Source: Palsa-360 sp963710315
GTDB lineage: Bacteria > Acidobacteriota > Terriglobia > Acidiferrales > UBA7541
Length of the DNA stretch: 64,000 nucleotides
Direction: 5' to 3'
Assembly (NCBI GenBank): GCA_963710315.1
Contig: CAVPZW010000007.1
Location: 186,001 to 250,000, forward strand
Made by a program: the position numbers and the translations under genes. This document shows, one piece after another, positions 51,248 to 59,868 of this stretch. The first letter of the stretch is position 1. The number at the start of each line of letters is the position of its first letter. The notes under the pieces are model-generated. The model was given only the letters and a program-made list of their open reading frames with translations, made no database searches and was not told the origin of the DNA.

Positions 51248-51690
51248 TTTTCGATTTGCCGTGCCGCGCCGGCCGCCTCCGCCTTCTCTCGCAGCCGCCG
51301 TGCCAACTCCCCCACGCGCGCCTCTATCTGATCGCAAATCGCGCGGTAAACCGCCAAGTTGAATCCGTACGGATCGCCCACGTCCCAATCTTCGATCCGC
51401 GCCACGGGCTCCGTAAAAATCATCGCTCCCGATCGGCCTGTCATGTTGACCACGATGTCCGCCGCGGACATATCTTCGGAAAGCAACGGTTTTGAGCTTA
51501 GGTCCTCAAAGGGAATGCCTCGTTCGCGAAGCACATCCAGCGTGGTCGAGGGAATCATGCCAAAAGGCACGAGCCCCGCGCTCGAGGCCTCAATTATGTC
51601 CGAGGCTGTGTGCTTCGCGATGGCCTCCGCCATCTGGCTGCGGCAAGCATTACCGATACATAAGAACAAAACCTTGGTGCGCGTGGCCAT
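51244..51690 (-). CDS. Arsenate reductase / low-molecular-weight phosphatase family protein
   Basis: The 148-residue protein begins with the LMW-PTP/ArsC P-loop VLFLCIGNACRSQMAEA (Cys11, Arg17), then SSAGLVPFGMIPSTTLDVLR and a later acidic pair in ARIEDWDVGDPYGF, which fits the general acid region. In thioredoxin-linked ArsC further Cys residues are needed; here Cys16 is present but others are not obvious, so it may be a phosphatase or a glutaredoxin-type variant. No arsR or arsB is near. Its final residues and stop codon run into the family 4 repeat. Confidence 0.85.
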   Translation of the reverse strand: MATRTKVLFLCIGNACRSQMAEAIAKHTASDIIEASSAGLVPFGMIPSTTLDVLRERGIPFEDLSSKPLLSEDMSAADIVVNMTGRSGAMIFTEPVARIEDWDVGDPYGFNLAVYRAICDQIEARVGELARRLREKAEAAGAARQIEK

Positions 51691-51786
51691 TTTCGTCTTT
51701 CCGGACTAGGCATCCGAGAAGACAGAATGACACGGAATTAAACAGGTCTCAAGTGCACGATCGAGTTGCGATCTGTCAGGGGTTGA

Positions 51787-51818
51787 GTAGCATAGGCTTC
51801 AGCCTGTGCCACAAAAGG
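51787..51818. repeat. Half copy of a family 1 repeat
   Basis: GTAGCATAGGCTTCAGCCTG is followed by TGCCAC but no matching right arm. It lies between pdxT and the arsC-like gene. Confidence 0.7.
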
Positions 51819-51849
51819 CACTGTCACAAAGTTGGGCGGCCAAACATGT

Positions 51850-52491
51850 TTAGGCAGTATTGTTTCCAAAGGAGCGGACCAAATCATTCGCGGTCTTGCC
51901 GGAGGCAGCCATGGCTTTCTTCGCCATGCCGATGAAATATTCGTGCACAGTGTTGTCTTTGCTGAGTTCCGGATGAAATGTGGCGATGAGGATGCGGCCC
52001 TGGCGAATCAGCACGGGCTGGCCTTCGGATTTGGCAAGCACCTCAATGTCCGGTCCAACGCGCTCGATGATCGGCGCGCGAATAAATACCATTTCGATTG
52101 GCTCGGGCGAAATGGCCGTGGCTCCGTGGCGGACTTCGCTGGCAAGCTGGCGTCCATAGGCGTTGCGAATTACGGTGATATCGGCCAGGCCAAGCGATTC
52201 TTGCACTGGATTGCGAACTTCTCGCGCCAGCAAGATAGCTCCGGCGCAGGTGCCAAAGATGGCGCCGCCCTTTTCAGCAAAAGCGGTGAGACTCTTGTCC
52301 AGGCCTTCCTCCACCAGAAACTTCCACTGCGTGGTGCTTTCTCCGCCTGGCAGAATGACCGCGTCCACGCCCTCTAAATCGCGCGGCGTGCGCACAAACA
52401 CGTACTCGACGCCCATGCGCGCGAGCGTCGCCGCATGCGCTTCAAAATCGCCTTGAACGGCAAGAATGCCGACCTTAATTGCTAGTTCCAT
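51850..52491 (-). CDS. pdxT: Pyridoxal 5'-phosphate synthase glutaminase subunit
   Basis: Supplies ammonia from glutamine to PdxS for PLP synthesis. The 213-residue protein has VGILAVQGDFEAHAATLARM, the oxyanion and nucleophile segments AVILPGGESTTQWKFLVEE and FGTCAGAILLAREV (Cys82), and the His/Glu pair in IATFHPELSKDNTVHEYFI. The start MELAIKVG at 52491 is normal for PdxT. The open frame continues upstream through a repeat into pdxS only because of a frameshift there, so it is not a true fusion. Confidence 0.94.
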   Translation of the reverse strand: MELAIKVGILAVQGDFEAHAATLARMGVEYVFVRTPRDLEGVDAVILPGGESTTQWKFLVEEGLDKSLTAFAEKGGAIFGTCAGAILLAREVRNPVQESLGLADITVIRNAYGRQLASEVRHGATAISPEPIEMVFIRAPIIERVGPDIEVLAKSEGQPVLIRQGRILIATFHPELSKDNTVHEYFIGMAKKAMAASGKTANDLVRSFGNNTA

Positions 52492-52534
52492 AGGAATGAT
52501 TTCCCGACTGAATTTGATCGTAGCGGTGGTTTTC

Positions 52535-52607
52535 GTGGCGCCGGCGTCCCGCCAGCGGTTTGGTAAATCGCAAGCCCCAAAATCTGCCGGCAAGATGCCG
52601 GCGCTAC
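52535..52607. repeat. Family 1-like inverted repeat between pdxS and pdxT
   Basis: GTGGCGCCGGCGTCCCGCC and CCGGCAAGATGCCGGCGCTAC are near-complementary; the body (CCGGCATCTTGCCGGC) differs from other family 1 copies. It lies inside the pdxS-pdxT unit. Confidence 0.8.
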
Positions 52608-52627
52608 GAAAACCGTCTGAACTGAAT

Positions 52628-53539
52628 TTACCAGCCGCGCGTTTGCAGCAAATCTTCTCGTCGATCTGCCGGATGTCCAGGCCCTTCATGGCCTCACCCA
52701 GTTCTTCCGACGCTTCCAGGACAGCCTTGGGGTCCTGGAAATGCGTGGTGGCCTTTACGATGGCCTTGGCGCGCTTTTCGGGATCGCTGGACTTGAAAAT
52801 TCCCGATCCGACGAATACCGCTTCGGCGCCCAGGTGGCGAACCAATGCGGCGTCAGCGGGAGTGGCGATGCCGCCCGCGGAAAAATTGGGCACGGGAAGT
52901 TTCCCGGTGTTTGCAACTTCACGGACCAGGTCCAGCGGCGTGCCCAGTTCCTTGGCAACGCGCATGAACTCATCTCCGCGCAGCGTGGTCAGGCGGCGCA
53001 TCTCCGAAGTGATGGTGCGCATGTGTCGAACGGCTTCCACAATGTTGCCCGAGCCCGCTTCGCCCTTGGTGCGAATCATGGCCGCGCCTTCGGCAATGCG
53101 CCGCAGCGCCTCGCCCAGATTGCGCGCGCCGCACACAAACGGCACTTTGAAATCGTGCTTCCAGATGTGATTTTCCTCGTCGGCGGGAGTCAGCACTTCG
53201 CTCTCGTCGATGAAGTCCACTTCCAGCGCCTCCAGGCACAGACGCTTCCGCGAAATGTCCGATGCGCACTTTGGCCATCACCGGAATGCTCACCGTGTTC
53301 ATGATCTCGCGAATAATTTTCGGCGAGGCCATGCGCGCCACGCCGCCTTCCTTGCGAATGTCCGAAGGAACGCGCTCCAGCGCCATCACGGCGCACGCTC
53401 CGGCGTCCTCGGCAATGCGCGCCTGCTCGGCATTGGTGACGTCCATGATCACGCCGCCCTTGAGCATCTCGGCCAGGCCCACCTTCACGCGCCACTGATC
53501 GGTTCCATAACTTGCGTTGCTTCCCGTCGGTACAGTCAT
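52628..53539 (-). pseudogene. pdxS: Pyridoxal 5'-phosphate synthase subunit PdxS with two frameshifts
   Basis: Makes PLP from ribose 5-phosphate, glyceraldehyde 3-phosphate and ammonia. The start (TDQWRVKVGLAEMLKGGVIM, CAVMALERVPSDIR, IPVMAKVRIGHFAEA with the catalytic Lys) lies in one frame. After one extra base at about 53242 the protein continues as DFIDESEVLTPADEENHIWK and GTPLDLVREVANTGKLPVPN in another. A missing base near 52657 shifts it again: in the third frame the normal PdxS end DLLQTRGW and a TAA at 52628-52630 are found. Repaired length is 303 residues, as expected. Both changes are single bases in an otherwise perfect gene, so error is likely. Confidence 0.88.
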
Positions 53540-53626
53540 CTTTTCTCCTCGCTCAATTTTCCGGCGCGCATGGCGCCCAAACCCTGCCGTATTCTCAATC
53601 TCAAATCACGATTCACGAATTGCCAG

Positions 53627-54052
53627 TTACCGTTTTCCGTACTTTTCCCGGTCGATGATCACGAATCGACCTTCCCCGCGGGCCAGCAATCCTCCCGCCT
53701 CATCCCGAATCTCCCCTTCATGATACAACTGACGGCCCTCGCGGCGGGTGACAAATCCCTCCACCACGATTTCCGCGTTTGCGGGGATCGGCCGCTTGTA
53801 CTCGATGCGCAGTTCCGCCGTGACGGCGTGCTCGGAATGGAAGCGGCACGCTTTGCCCATGGCTTCATCCAGGAGCAAGGCGATTATCCCGCCGTGCAGA
53901 AAGCCCGAGCCGCCCTGATATTCTTCTCCCAGGCGGAAGCGCCCCACAATGCGCTGGCGTGCATCGTCCTGTTCGAAGGCCAGCTTCATTCCGCGCGGGT
54001 TCGCGCCGCCGCAACCAAAGCATGGATTGTCAGGTCTTGGATCGAGCTTCAT
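53627..54052 (-). CDS. PaaI-like hotdog thioesterase
   Basis: The 141-residue protein has a Cys-containing start (DNPCFGCGGANPRGMKLAFE) and a hotdog fold. The active-site block is SGFLHGGIIALLLDEAMGKA, and the second strand set is TAELRIEYKRPIPANAEIVV and DEAGGLLARGEGRFVII. PaaI/YbgC-like thioesterases hydrolyse acyl-CoA; the substrate is unknown. It lies upstream of pdxS on the same strand but 88 bp apart with a family 6 remnant between, so a functional link is not shown. Confidence 0.85.
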   Translation of the reverse strand: MKLDPRPDNPCFGCGGANPRGMKLAFEQDDARQRIVGRFRLGEEYQGGSGFLHGGIIALLLDEAMGKACRFHSEHAVTAELRIEYKRPIPANAEIVVEGFVTRREGRQLYHEGEIRDEAGGLLARGEGRFVIIDREKYGKR

Positions 54053-54094
54053 GGCACTTCCCTCTTCAACTCACTTTGCGGGCGCGGGCTTTGC

Positions 54095-54166
54095 GTAGCG
54101 CGGGCTTCAGCCTGCGGATTTTAGTTCTTGCAAGTCCGAAATTCCGCAGGCTGAAGCCCGCGCTAC
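54095..54166. repeat. Family 1 inverted repeat after the MocR-type gene
   Basis: GTAGCGCGGGCTTCAGCCTG and CAGGCTGAAGCCCGCGCTAC enclose 32 bases with a TCTTGCAAG centre. It lies between the MocR-type gene and the hotdog gene, both minus strand. Confidence 0.92.
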
Positions 54167-54182
54167 GTAAAGCCGATGCCAC

Positions 54183-55736
54183 TTACACCAGCGCGACTCG
54201 CGGAACTTCCGCGCGGCGCGAGCCCCGCTGGCGCTTTCGCATTTCGCAGCGCAATACATCGGCCAACGTGGCGATGCCCCGGGCGATCTCGCGATCGGCA
54301 ACTCCCGCAAAGCCCAGGCGCAGCGTGTTTGGCTGAGGATTTTGAAAATAAAAATATCGCCCGGGTGCGAACAGCACGCCCCGTTCGCGCGTGTGAATGA
54401 GCAATTCGTTCGAATCGAAGCCCGGCGGCAGCTCCACCCAAACGCACATGCCGCCCTCAGGATGTGTCCATTTTGTTCCGGAAGGCATATGACATTCTAG
54501 CGTCTGTTCGAGCGCAGCCAGGCGCCCGCTATAGGCCTTGCGCGTGCGTTCCAGGTGGCGGCTGAGAAGCCCTCGGCGCACGTATTCGGCCAGGATCGCC
54601 TGTGCCAGGTGCCCGGTGTGCAAGTCGGTGGACTGCTTCACCAGACGCAGGCGGTCGATCACATTCGAAGGGGCCACGATCCAGCCTACGCGCATTCCCG
54701 GAAAGGCGATTTTCGAAAAGCTATCCACCTGAATCACGATGTTCGAACGGTCCAGCTGTTTCAGCGACGGAACGCGTTCCCCGCGTGCACTCAACCGAGC
54801 ATAGATGTGATCTTCAATGACCGGGACTTGAAAGCGCGCGGCAATCTCAAGCAAGCGGCGGCGTTCGGCAACCGGCAGCGTCGTCCCGGTCGGATTGTGA
54901 AAATCCGGCGTGAGCACCATCATTTTCACGCGGTTCTGCATGAGCACTGCTTCGATTGCGGAAACGTCCACACCCGGAGTCATGCCCGGGCCGGAGTCCG
55001 TTTTCACTGGGACGCCAAGAATTCTGGCGCGCGCTCCGGTAAAAATGGCCAGCGCTCCCGGATAGGCCGGATTCTCGACCAGGACCGTGTCTCCCGGGCG
55101 CAAGAACGCCTTGCAGACCAGATCGAGCGCCTGCTGGCAGCCATCGGTGATCAGCAAATTTTCGTCGGCCGCTTCATACCCCTCCGAGCGCAGCATGGAG
55201 ATGAGCGCCTGCTTGAGCGGCGGGTATCCGTCCGACGGGCCGAACTGAAGAATTTCAGAGCCTTCGCGCTTCCACACCGTGTTGGAGCATTTCCTCAATT
55301 CCTCGACGGGGAAAAATTCCGCCGCCGGCCTGGCCATCACAAAAGAGATGGCGCCGCGCGGCGCAGCCTGCATCAGGCGGCTTAGGATTTCCTCGCCGCG
55401 CTCATCGGCGAAAAGAGATTCCCAGCGCAGGCCTCCGTTGACGGAAGTGGGATGAGGAACCGCGGAAATTTTCTTCGCCACGCTCTCGCCGCGAATGAAT
55501 GTGCCGCGCCCCACGTGGCCGCTAATCAGGCCTTCGGATTCCAGTTCGGCGTAGGCATTTGCCACGGTGGTGCGGTGCACGCCCAATTGCGCGGCCAGTT
55601 CGCGGCTGGCGGGAATGCGCTCTCCAGGCCGCAAATCGCCTCCGTGGACCAGCGCGCGAATCTGATCGCGCAGCTGCACGTACAAAGGAACATGGCTTTC
55701 GGGTTGCAGATGCAGTGGAATCATTGGCTCATCCAA
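54183..55736 (-). CDS. MocR/GntR-type regulator with aminotransferase domain
   Basis: The 517-residue protein joins an N-terminal GntR winged helix (VPLYVQLRDQIRALVHGGDL, RIPASRELAAQLGVHRTTVA) to a class I aminotransferase fold from about residue 120. The PLP-binding lysine lies in VQVDSFSKIAFPGMRVGWIV, with TDGCQQALDLVCKAFLRPGD and TPDFHNPTGTTLPVAERRR as further marks. MocR proteins are mostly transcription factors that sense PLP or amino compounds; PdxR, one of them, activates pdxST. The pdxS and pdxT genes follow 0.6 kb downstream on the same strand, so a PdxR-like role is possible but inferred. Confidence 0.9.
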   Translation of the reverse strand: MDEPMIPLHLQPESHVPLYVQLRDQIRALVHGGDLRPGERIPASRELAAQLGVHRTTVANAYAELESEGLISGHVGRGTFIRGESVAKKISAVPHPTSVNGGLRWESLFADERGEEILSRLMQAAPRGAISFVMARPAAEFFPVEELRKCSNTVWKREGSEILQFGPSDGYPPLKQALISMLRSEGYEAADENLLITDGCQQALDLVCKAFLRPGDTVLVENPAYPGALAIFTGARARILGVPVKTDSGPGMTPGVDVSAIEAVLMQNRVKMMVLTPDFHNPTGTTLPVAERRRLLEIAARFQVPVIEDHIYARLSARGERVPSLKQLDRSNIVIQVDSFSKIAFPGMRVGWIVAPSNVIDRLRLVKQSTDLHTGHLAQAILAEYVRRGLLSRHLERTRKAYSGRLAALEQTLECHMPSGTKWTHPEGGMCVWVELPPGFDSNELLIHTRERGVLFAPGRYFYFQNPQPNTLRLGFAGVADREIARGIATLADVLRCEMRKRQRGSRRAEVPRVALV

Positions 55737-55794
55737 TCAGGCCAATTTATAGTAGCTTGTTCCATTGTAAAGAGCCAATTTGTCTTCTGCTTTT

Positions 55795-55869
55795 GTGGCA
55801 TAGGCTTCAGCCTGTGGATTTTGATTTCCGCCGGCGGCATGAAAACCAACAGGCGGAAGCCTGTTCTAC
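55795..55869. repeat. Family 1 inverted repeat in the MocR/SDR divergent region
   Basis: GTGGCATAGGCTTCAGCCTG pairs imperfectly with CAGGCGGAAGCCTGTTCTAC around a GCCGGCGGC centre. It occupies most of the 185-bp space between the two divergent starts. Confidence 0.82.
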
Positions 55870-55921
55870 TTAACCCGCGCAGGGTAAACTGCATGCCGCT
55901 ATCACGGGAGGATTAAGCACA

Positions 55922-56710
55922 ATGGCAAGCGACAAACCGCTGCAAGGAAAAATCGCTATTGTTACGGGAGCAAGCAAAGGAATCGGCCGCGCCATCGCGC
56001 TGCGGCTGGCGCAGGATGGCGCAACACTGGTACTTGCCGCGCGCACCGAAGCGGATTTGGCCAGGGTTGCGTCGGAAATTAAATCCTCTGGCGGCAAGGC
56101 CACATACGTCGCCGGAGATCTGCGCGACGCCCCAGTTCCCGCTGCCCTTGTGAAAACCACGATCGATGCCCACGGGGCCATCGACATCGTGGTGAACAAT
56201 GCGGGCGCGACCAAACGCGGCGATTTTTTTGAATTGAGCGAGGCGGATTGGACGGACGGATTCGCGCTTAAGTTTTATGGCGCGGTGCGCCTGACGCGTG
56301 CTGCGTGGCCTCACCTCAAAGCGCGGCGCGGTTCCCTGCTAAACATTATCGGGATAGGAGGGCGGGCTCCCGGCGCGGAATTCACGATTGGCGGATCGGT
56401 GAACGGCGCATGCCTTTCGTTCACCAAGGCAATCGCGGATATCGGCATACGCGACGGCGTGCAGGTCAACGCAATCAATCCCGGGCGCGTCAAGACCGAG
56501 CGATTCCAATCGACGCTCGCCGAGGAAGCCGCGAATCATGACGACGATCAAGTCGCCGCCATGCAAGCCATCGTTCGGAAATCCAGCATCGTACGCCTGG
56601 GCGAACCCGAGGACATTGCCGGCCTTGCTGCGTTCATGGTTTCTCCGCAATCGCGCTACATGCAAGGCGCGCTGGTGGACATGGACGGCGGACAGACCAA
56701 GACAATCTAG
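55922..56710 (+). CDS. SDR-family protein lacking the catalytic Tyr/Lys
   Basis: The 262 residues have the SDR cofactor motif IAIVTGASKGIGRAIALRLA (Gly16-Gly22), NNAG (IDIVVNNAGATKRG) and the C-terminal INPGRVKTERF, PEDIAGLAAFMVSPQSRYMQ and VDMDGGQTK. Aligned through FTKAIAD...VQVNAINPG, the usual Tyr-x-x-x-Lys would fall at EFTIGGSVNGACLSF, where a Gly and an Asn stand instead. The gene is otherwise complete. It may be a divergent SDR subgroup with another mechanism or a non-catalytic member. A GGAGG site precedes the ATG. No pathway is evident. Confidence 0.9.
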   Translation: MASDKPLQGKIAIVTGASKGIGRAIALRLAQDGATLVLAARTEADLARVASEIKSSGGKATYVAGDLRDAPVPAALVKTTIDAHGAIDIVVNNAGATKRGDFFELSEADWTDGFALKFYGAVRLTRAAWPHLKARRGSLLNIIGIGGRAPGAEFTIGGSVNGACLSFTKAIADIGIRDGVQVNAINPGRVKTERFQSTLAEEAANHDDDQVAAMQAIVRKSSIVRLGEPEDIAGLAAFMVSPQSRYMQGALVDMDGGQTKTI

Positions 56711-56716
56711 CGCCGC

Positions 56717-57001
56717 CTATGACTTGTTGAGGCCGATATAAACCCAAATGCCCGCCGTCACCAGCAGCGAAACGCCTGTGATGATCGCAAGAACTTTGAT
56801 AGCCCGCGCCAGCCGGTTCAATTTGCCCATCAGCGCCGGCTGGTCGCTGGCCATCATTTTTTCTTCGGTCTTGTTGAGATAAATTTCTTCGTCGGCTCTT
56901 GAGTCCAGCACGTTTCCGTAAACCACCAGGATCACCAGGACTGCAGTAACCGCGCCACAGAACATGAACAGGTATCGCATCGCAATCTCTAAGGTGTCCA
57001 T
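56717..57001 (-). CDS. Small two-helix membrane protein
   Basis: The 94-residue protein has an N-terminal helix (AMRYLFMFCGAVTAVLVILV), a charged middle (DSRADEEIYLNKTEEKMMAS) and a second helix (IKVLAIITGVSLLVTAGIWV). Its start MDTLEI at 57001 follows GGAGGAGATT. It converges with the SDR gene, 6 bases between stops. No family is recognised; location in the inner membrane is inferred. Confidence 0.68.
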   Translation of the reverse strand: MDTLEIAMRYLFMFCGAVTAVLVILVVYGNVLDSRADEEIYLNKTEEKMMASDQPALMGKLNRLARAIKVLAIITGVSLLVTAGIWVYIGLNKS

Positions 57002-57175
57002 AATCTCCTCCAAGCTCCCGCTGAAGTTTTACTTCCCTTCCGCAGCCCGATTGTGTCGAAAACGCGCCCGGGTCTCTGTGTATGGCGTCACACCAGGCAG
57101 TGACTCGGATCACATGCCGGTAGTAGGACATGTTTCGCGACGAAATGATAAACTGGCGCAACACATAGGCGGACG

Positions 57176-58021
57176 ATGAACACGCTGCGCACTATTGCAA
57201 TGACTGTGTTATGGCTTCAGCTTTGCTGTGGATTTGCGAGCGCCCAATCCTCCGAGGCGGCTTCGGCCAGGCAGAGAGCAATCGCCGACATGAAGCAAGT
57301 CGCATACGCGGGAGACGTGGACGCGCAACTCCATTTGGGCGTGATCTACCTGACGGGCGACGGCGTTCCGAAGGACGACGCGGAAGCGGTGAAATGGCTG
57401 CGCAAGGCCGCCGATCAGGACAGCGCGCTGGCGGAACGTTACCTCGCGGAGATGTATTTCAAGGGCCGGGGCGTGCCGGCCGATACAGCGGAAGCCGCGA
57501 AATGGCTGCGCATGGCCGCCGAGCAAGGCGACGCGCAGAGCCAGCACAATCTGGCCGTCCTATACACGCAGGGCGAGGGTGTGCCCAGGAATGTGAAGGA
57601 AGCGGCAAACTGGATGCGCAAGGCCGCCGATCAAAATCTGGCCGCGGGCCAGCAGGGTCTAGGAGTTTTGTACGAGAACGGCGACGGCCTGCCGATGGAT
57701 TCCCTGGAAGCTGCCAAGTGGTACCAAAAGGCCGTGGACCAGAAATACGCGCCCGCCATGAATAGCCTGGCCCTGCTGATGGCCACTTCCAAGGAACCGA
57801 AGCTGCGAAATCCGCAACAGGCTATTGCCCTGGCAACCAAAGCCGTGGCCGCATCGAACAATCCCGATTATCTGGACACCCTGGCCGCCGCCTATTTCGC
57901 CGACGGCCAGAATGACAAGGCAGTGGAGACAGAAGAAAATGCGCTAGCGCGCGATCCGGAAAACGATTCCTACAAGAAAGCCATGCAAAAGTATTTGGCC
58001 GCCACACATGGCAGCAAGTGA
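57176..58021 (+). CDS. Secreted Sel1-repeat protein
   Basis: The 281-residue protein has a signal peptide (TIAMTVLWLQLCCGFASAQS) and at least four Sel1-like TPR repeats of about 36 residues (AQLHLGVIYLTGDGVPKDDA, AERYLAEMYFKGRGVPADTA, SQHNLAVLYTQGEGVPRNVK, GQQGLGVLYENGDGLPMDSL), then a weaker fifth and a C-terminal helical region (AYFADGQNDKAVETEENALA). Sel1 repeats bind partner proteins, often in envelope stress or secretion. No partner is evident in the neighbourhood. Confidence 0.9.
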   Translation: MNTLRTIAMTVLWLQLCCGFASAQSSEAASARQRAIADMKQVAYAGDVDAQLHLGVIYLTGDGVPKDDAEAVKWLRKAADQDSALAERYLAEMYFKGRGVPADTAEAAKWLRMAAEQGDAQSQHNLAVLYTQGEGVPRNVKEAANWMRKAADQNLAAGQQGLGVLYENGDGLPMDSLEAAKWYQKAVDQKYAPAMNSLALLMATSKEPKLRNPQQAIALATKAVAASNNPDYLDTLAAAYFADGQNDKAVETEENALARDPENDSYKKAMQKYLAATHGSK

Positions 58022-58056
58022 GCGGCTTCCATCGTGGAAATATTTGAGCCGTGTAC

Positions 58057-58548
58057 CTATTTGGGGTATTCGGATTCGTGGAATACCACGATCATCCATT
58101 GCCCGCTAACTTTGGCCACAACCCAATCGAGGCCGCCTTTGCGAGTGGGATTGTCGGAACCGTCCGCTGCTTTGGTTCCGGTCATTTCCCATTCGGCATC
58201 CAACTGCGCGACTTCCGGGGTGATAAAGCGGACACTCTTCAAGGTATCGGTTCTGTGCGCGCTTTTCAGGCCGCCGTTAAACAGGTTGCCATAATTCTGC
58301 TCGATGTCCTTGCGGCCGTGCTTGCTGGCCCCGCGCATGTTGGTGAAATCGCCTTCTTCGGCAAAGAGAGCGCCCACGGCGTGCGCATCGTGCTTGTTGA
58401 ACGCGTCATCGTAACCGGCCACCACGGCCTTGACCGCTGCTGAATCGGCCTCGGACATTTTCGGCTGCATCTGAGCGGATGCAATCCCCAGAGAAAATAA
58501 GATTACAGCACTAATCGTTGCAGCAATTTTTGCACGACCGAAAATCAT
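58057..58548 (-). CDS. Secreted SnoaL/DUF4440-like protein
   Basis: The 163-residue protein has a signal peptide (KIAATISAVILFSLGIASAQ) and a cone-shaped SnoaL/NTF2-like domain: VKAVVAGYDDAFNKHDAHAV, GALFAEEGDFTNMRGASKHG, and the late strands QLDAEWEMTGTKAADGSD and GLDWVVAKVSGQWMIVVFHE. DUF4440 members bind small molecules or act as accessory domains; the activity is unknown. It converges with the Sel1 gene. Confidence 0.86.
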   Translation of the reverse strand: MIFGRAKIAATISAVILFSLGIASAQMQPKMSEADSAAVKAVVAGYDDAFNKHDAHAVGALFAEEGDFTNMRGASKHGRKDIEQNYGNLFNGGLKSAHRTDTLKSVRFITPEVAQLDAEWEMTGTKAADGSDNPTRKGGLDWVVAKVSGQWMIVVFHESEYPK

Positions 58549-58659
58549 TGAACCCTCCTAATTTATAAATGAATTTGCCCGGCGCCAGGCCATTGCCGCC
58601 CGCCGATGTTACACCTATTGGGGTGGAGTCTCGCAATTCGAAATTTGGAGGGCGATTCA

Positions 58660-58731
58660 GTAGCGGGGGCTTCAGCCTGCGGATTTTTGTCCTTGCTTGG
58701 ACTAATCCCCGCAGGCTGAAGCCCGCACTAC
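58660..58731. repeat. Family 1 inverted repeat after the LRV-like gene
   Basis: GTAGCGGGGGCTTCAGCCTG and CAGGCTGAAGCCCGCACTAC enclose 32 bases with a TCCTTGCTTGGA centre. It starts 10 bases after the LRV gene stop. Confidence 0.9.
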
Positions 58732-58741
58732 CAAAACCTGT

Positions 58742-59302
58742 TTACTTGGTGGAAGCGCTTTGCCCCAGCTTGCGCAGGCGGTCCTGCAGTTTGCGGCGCA
58801 GGACGGAGGGCGTATTGGGGTTGAACGCCACCAGGTACCACAGCGGCTGGCTGCGGTCTTGGCGAGCCAGGCAAGCGTGGTGGAGTCGGCGTTTGGATGG
58901 CGCGCCACGTTTTCGCGGATCGCGGCGTAGGGATGCTTGGCCAGGCGGCCCAGCGTCTTGGAGGAAACTTTCGGGTGCTCGCTGATCAGGCGGAGCAGGT
59001 AGTAATCGGACTCCGGGCGCCTCGCGCTCCAGCTTGTCCAGCATTTCGGATTTGGAATCGGCGTTCAGGACCAGGCCGACTTTTTCGTCCCAGGACGAAT
59101 TGATGTGGTTCAGTTCGCGTGTGCGCTCGTGGATCAACTCCTCAATCACGCGGCGCTCTTGATCGAGGCGCGCCTGCGGCACGGCCGTCGTCTCCAGCGA
59201 ATCAAGAACGCGAAGCAGGTGCTGGCGCTCCCCAAAAACAATCTGCGTAGTCCGCGGGGTAGACCCCTTGGACGGCGTCTGCACTAGATCGGAGCGTCTC
59301 AT
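58742..59302 (-). pseudogene. LRV-type repeat protein with two compensating frameshifts
   Basis: The two ends are in one frame (start MRRSDLVQTPSKG, helix LLRVLDSLETTAVPQARLDQ, end VAFNPNTPSVLRRKLQDRLR) but the middle is not. After one extra C at 59015-59017 the correct middle continues in another frame as SDYYLLRLISEHPKVSSKTL, then GRLAKHPYAAIRENVARHPN. It returns to the first frame where one base is missing near 58859. The repaired 186-residue protein shows leucine-rich variant (LRV) repeats with LAKHPYAAIRENVARHPNA and LVAFNPNTP. It starts 11 bases after the gene before it and is probably co-transcribed. Function unknown. Confidence 0.68.
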
Positions 59303-59313
59303 CGCCACCTCAC

Positions 59314-59654
59314 TCAGTAATAATCGAGTTCGCTTGCCAGATTTGCCAGCTCATCGTCTTGGATGTACAGGCTCCTTGAGTCAAGGTGGCAAGCCGGCTT
59401 GGATCTGCCGTTTCAGCCACCTTCCGGCTGACGTCAATCTTCTGTTCGCGCGACAAGCGGCTGCGCCCGCGCTCAAATCGAGCCAGGCTCAAACCGGAAA
59501 TTCCAACCACCGTTTCTTCTCCATTTACGCGAAAGAAGAAAAGCTCTGGCCGGTCCCCCTGCGCCAAAAACCCTGCTCGGACAAACATGACTTCCCGACG
59601 TCCGCCGTCAGGCCCCACAACTTCAAATCGCTCGTGGATAGGCTCGTAAGTCAT
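59314..59654 (-). pseudogene. Hypothetical operon gene with one frameshift
   Basis: This about 114-residue protein starts MTYEPIHERFEVVGPDGGRR, with REVMFVRAGFLAQGDRPELF, VNGEETVVGISGLSLARFER and GRSRLSREQKIDVSRKVAET. In the present frame the end is unlike a protein. One base missing near 59383 would give DSRSLYIQDDELANLASELD then YY and a TGA at 59314-59316, directly before the LRV gene's ribosome site. The improved fit to a short operon gap supports the repaired reading. No family is recognised. Confidence 0.6.
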
Positions 59655-59868
59655 CTCGAATTATCAGACCGGTTACCCTCGGTGTAAAGTTTCAGACGCG
59701 GCGGAAGTTCCATCCGTGCAACACTGAAACTGGCCGTTTTGCATCCCCGATTCCCTGTCTCCCTGCTTCCCTGCCTCGTGCCTTAGGCACGGTTTGCCAT
59801 TCTCGGCCGAAGCGCGTAATTTGAAAATTGCAACCGTTTGCGAGCGTGGATAGGCAGGAGGGACAGGC

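Noticed and set aside
51850..53220. A single 456-residue PdxS-PdxT fusion protein
   Set aside because: The joining frame passes through an intergenic repeat. The normal PdxS C-terminus and stop are found one frame over at 52628, so the fusion results from a missing base near 52657.
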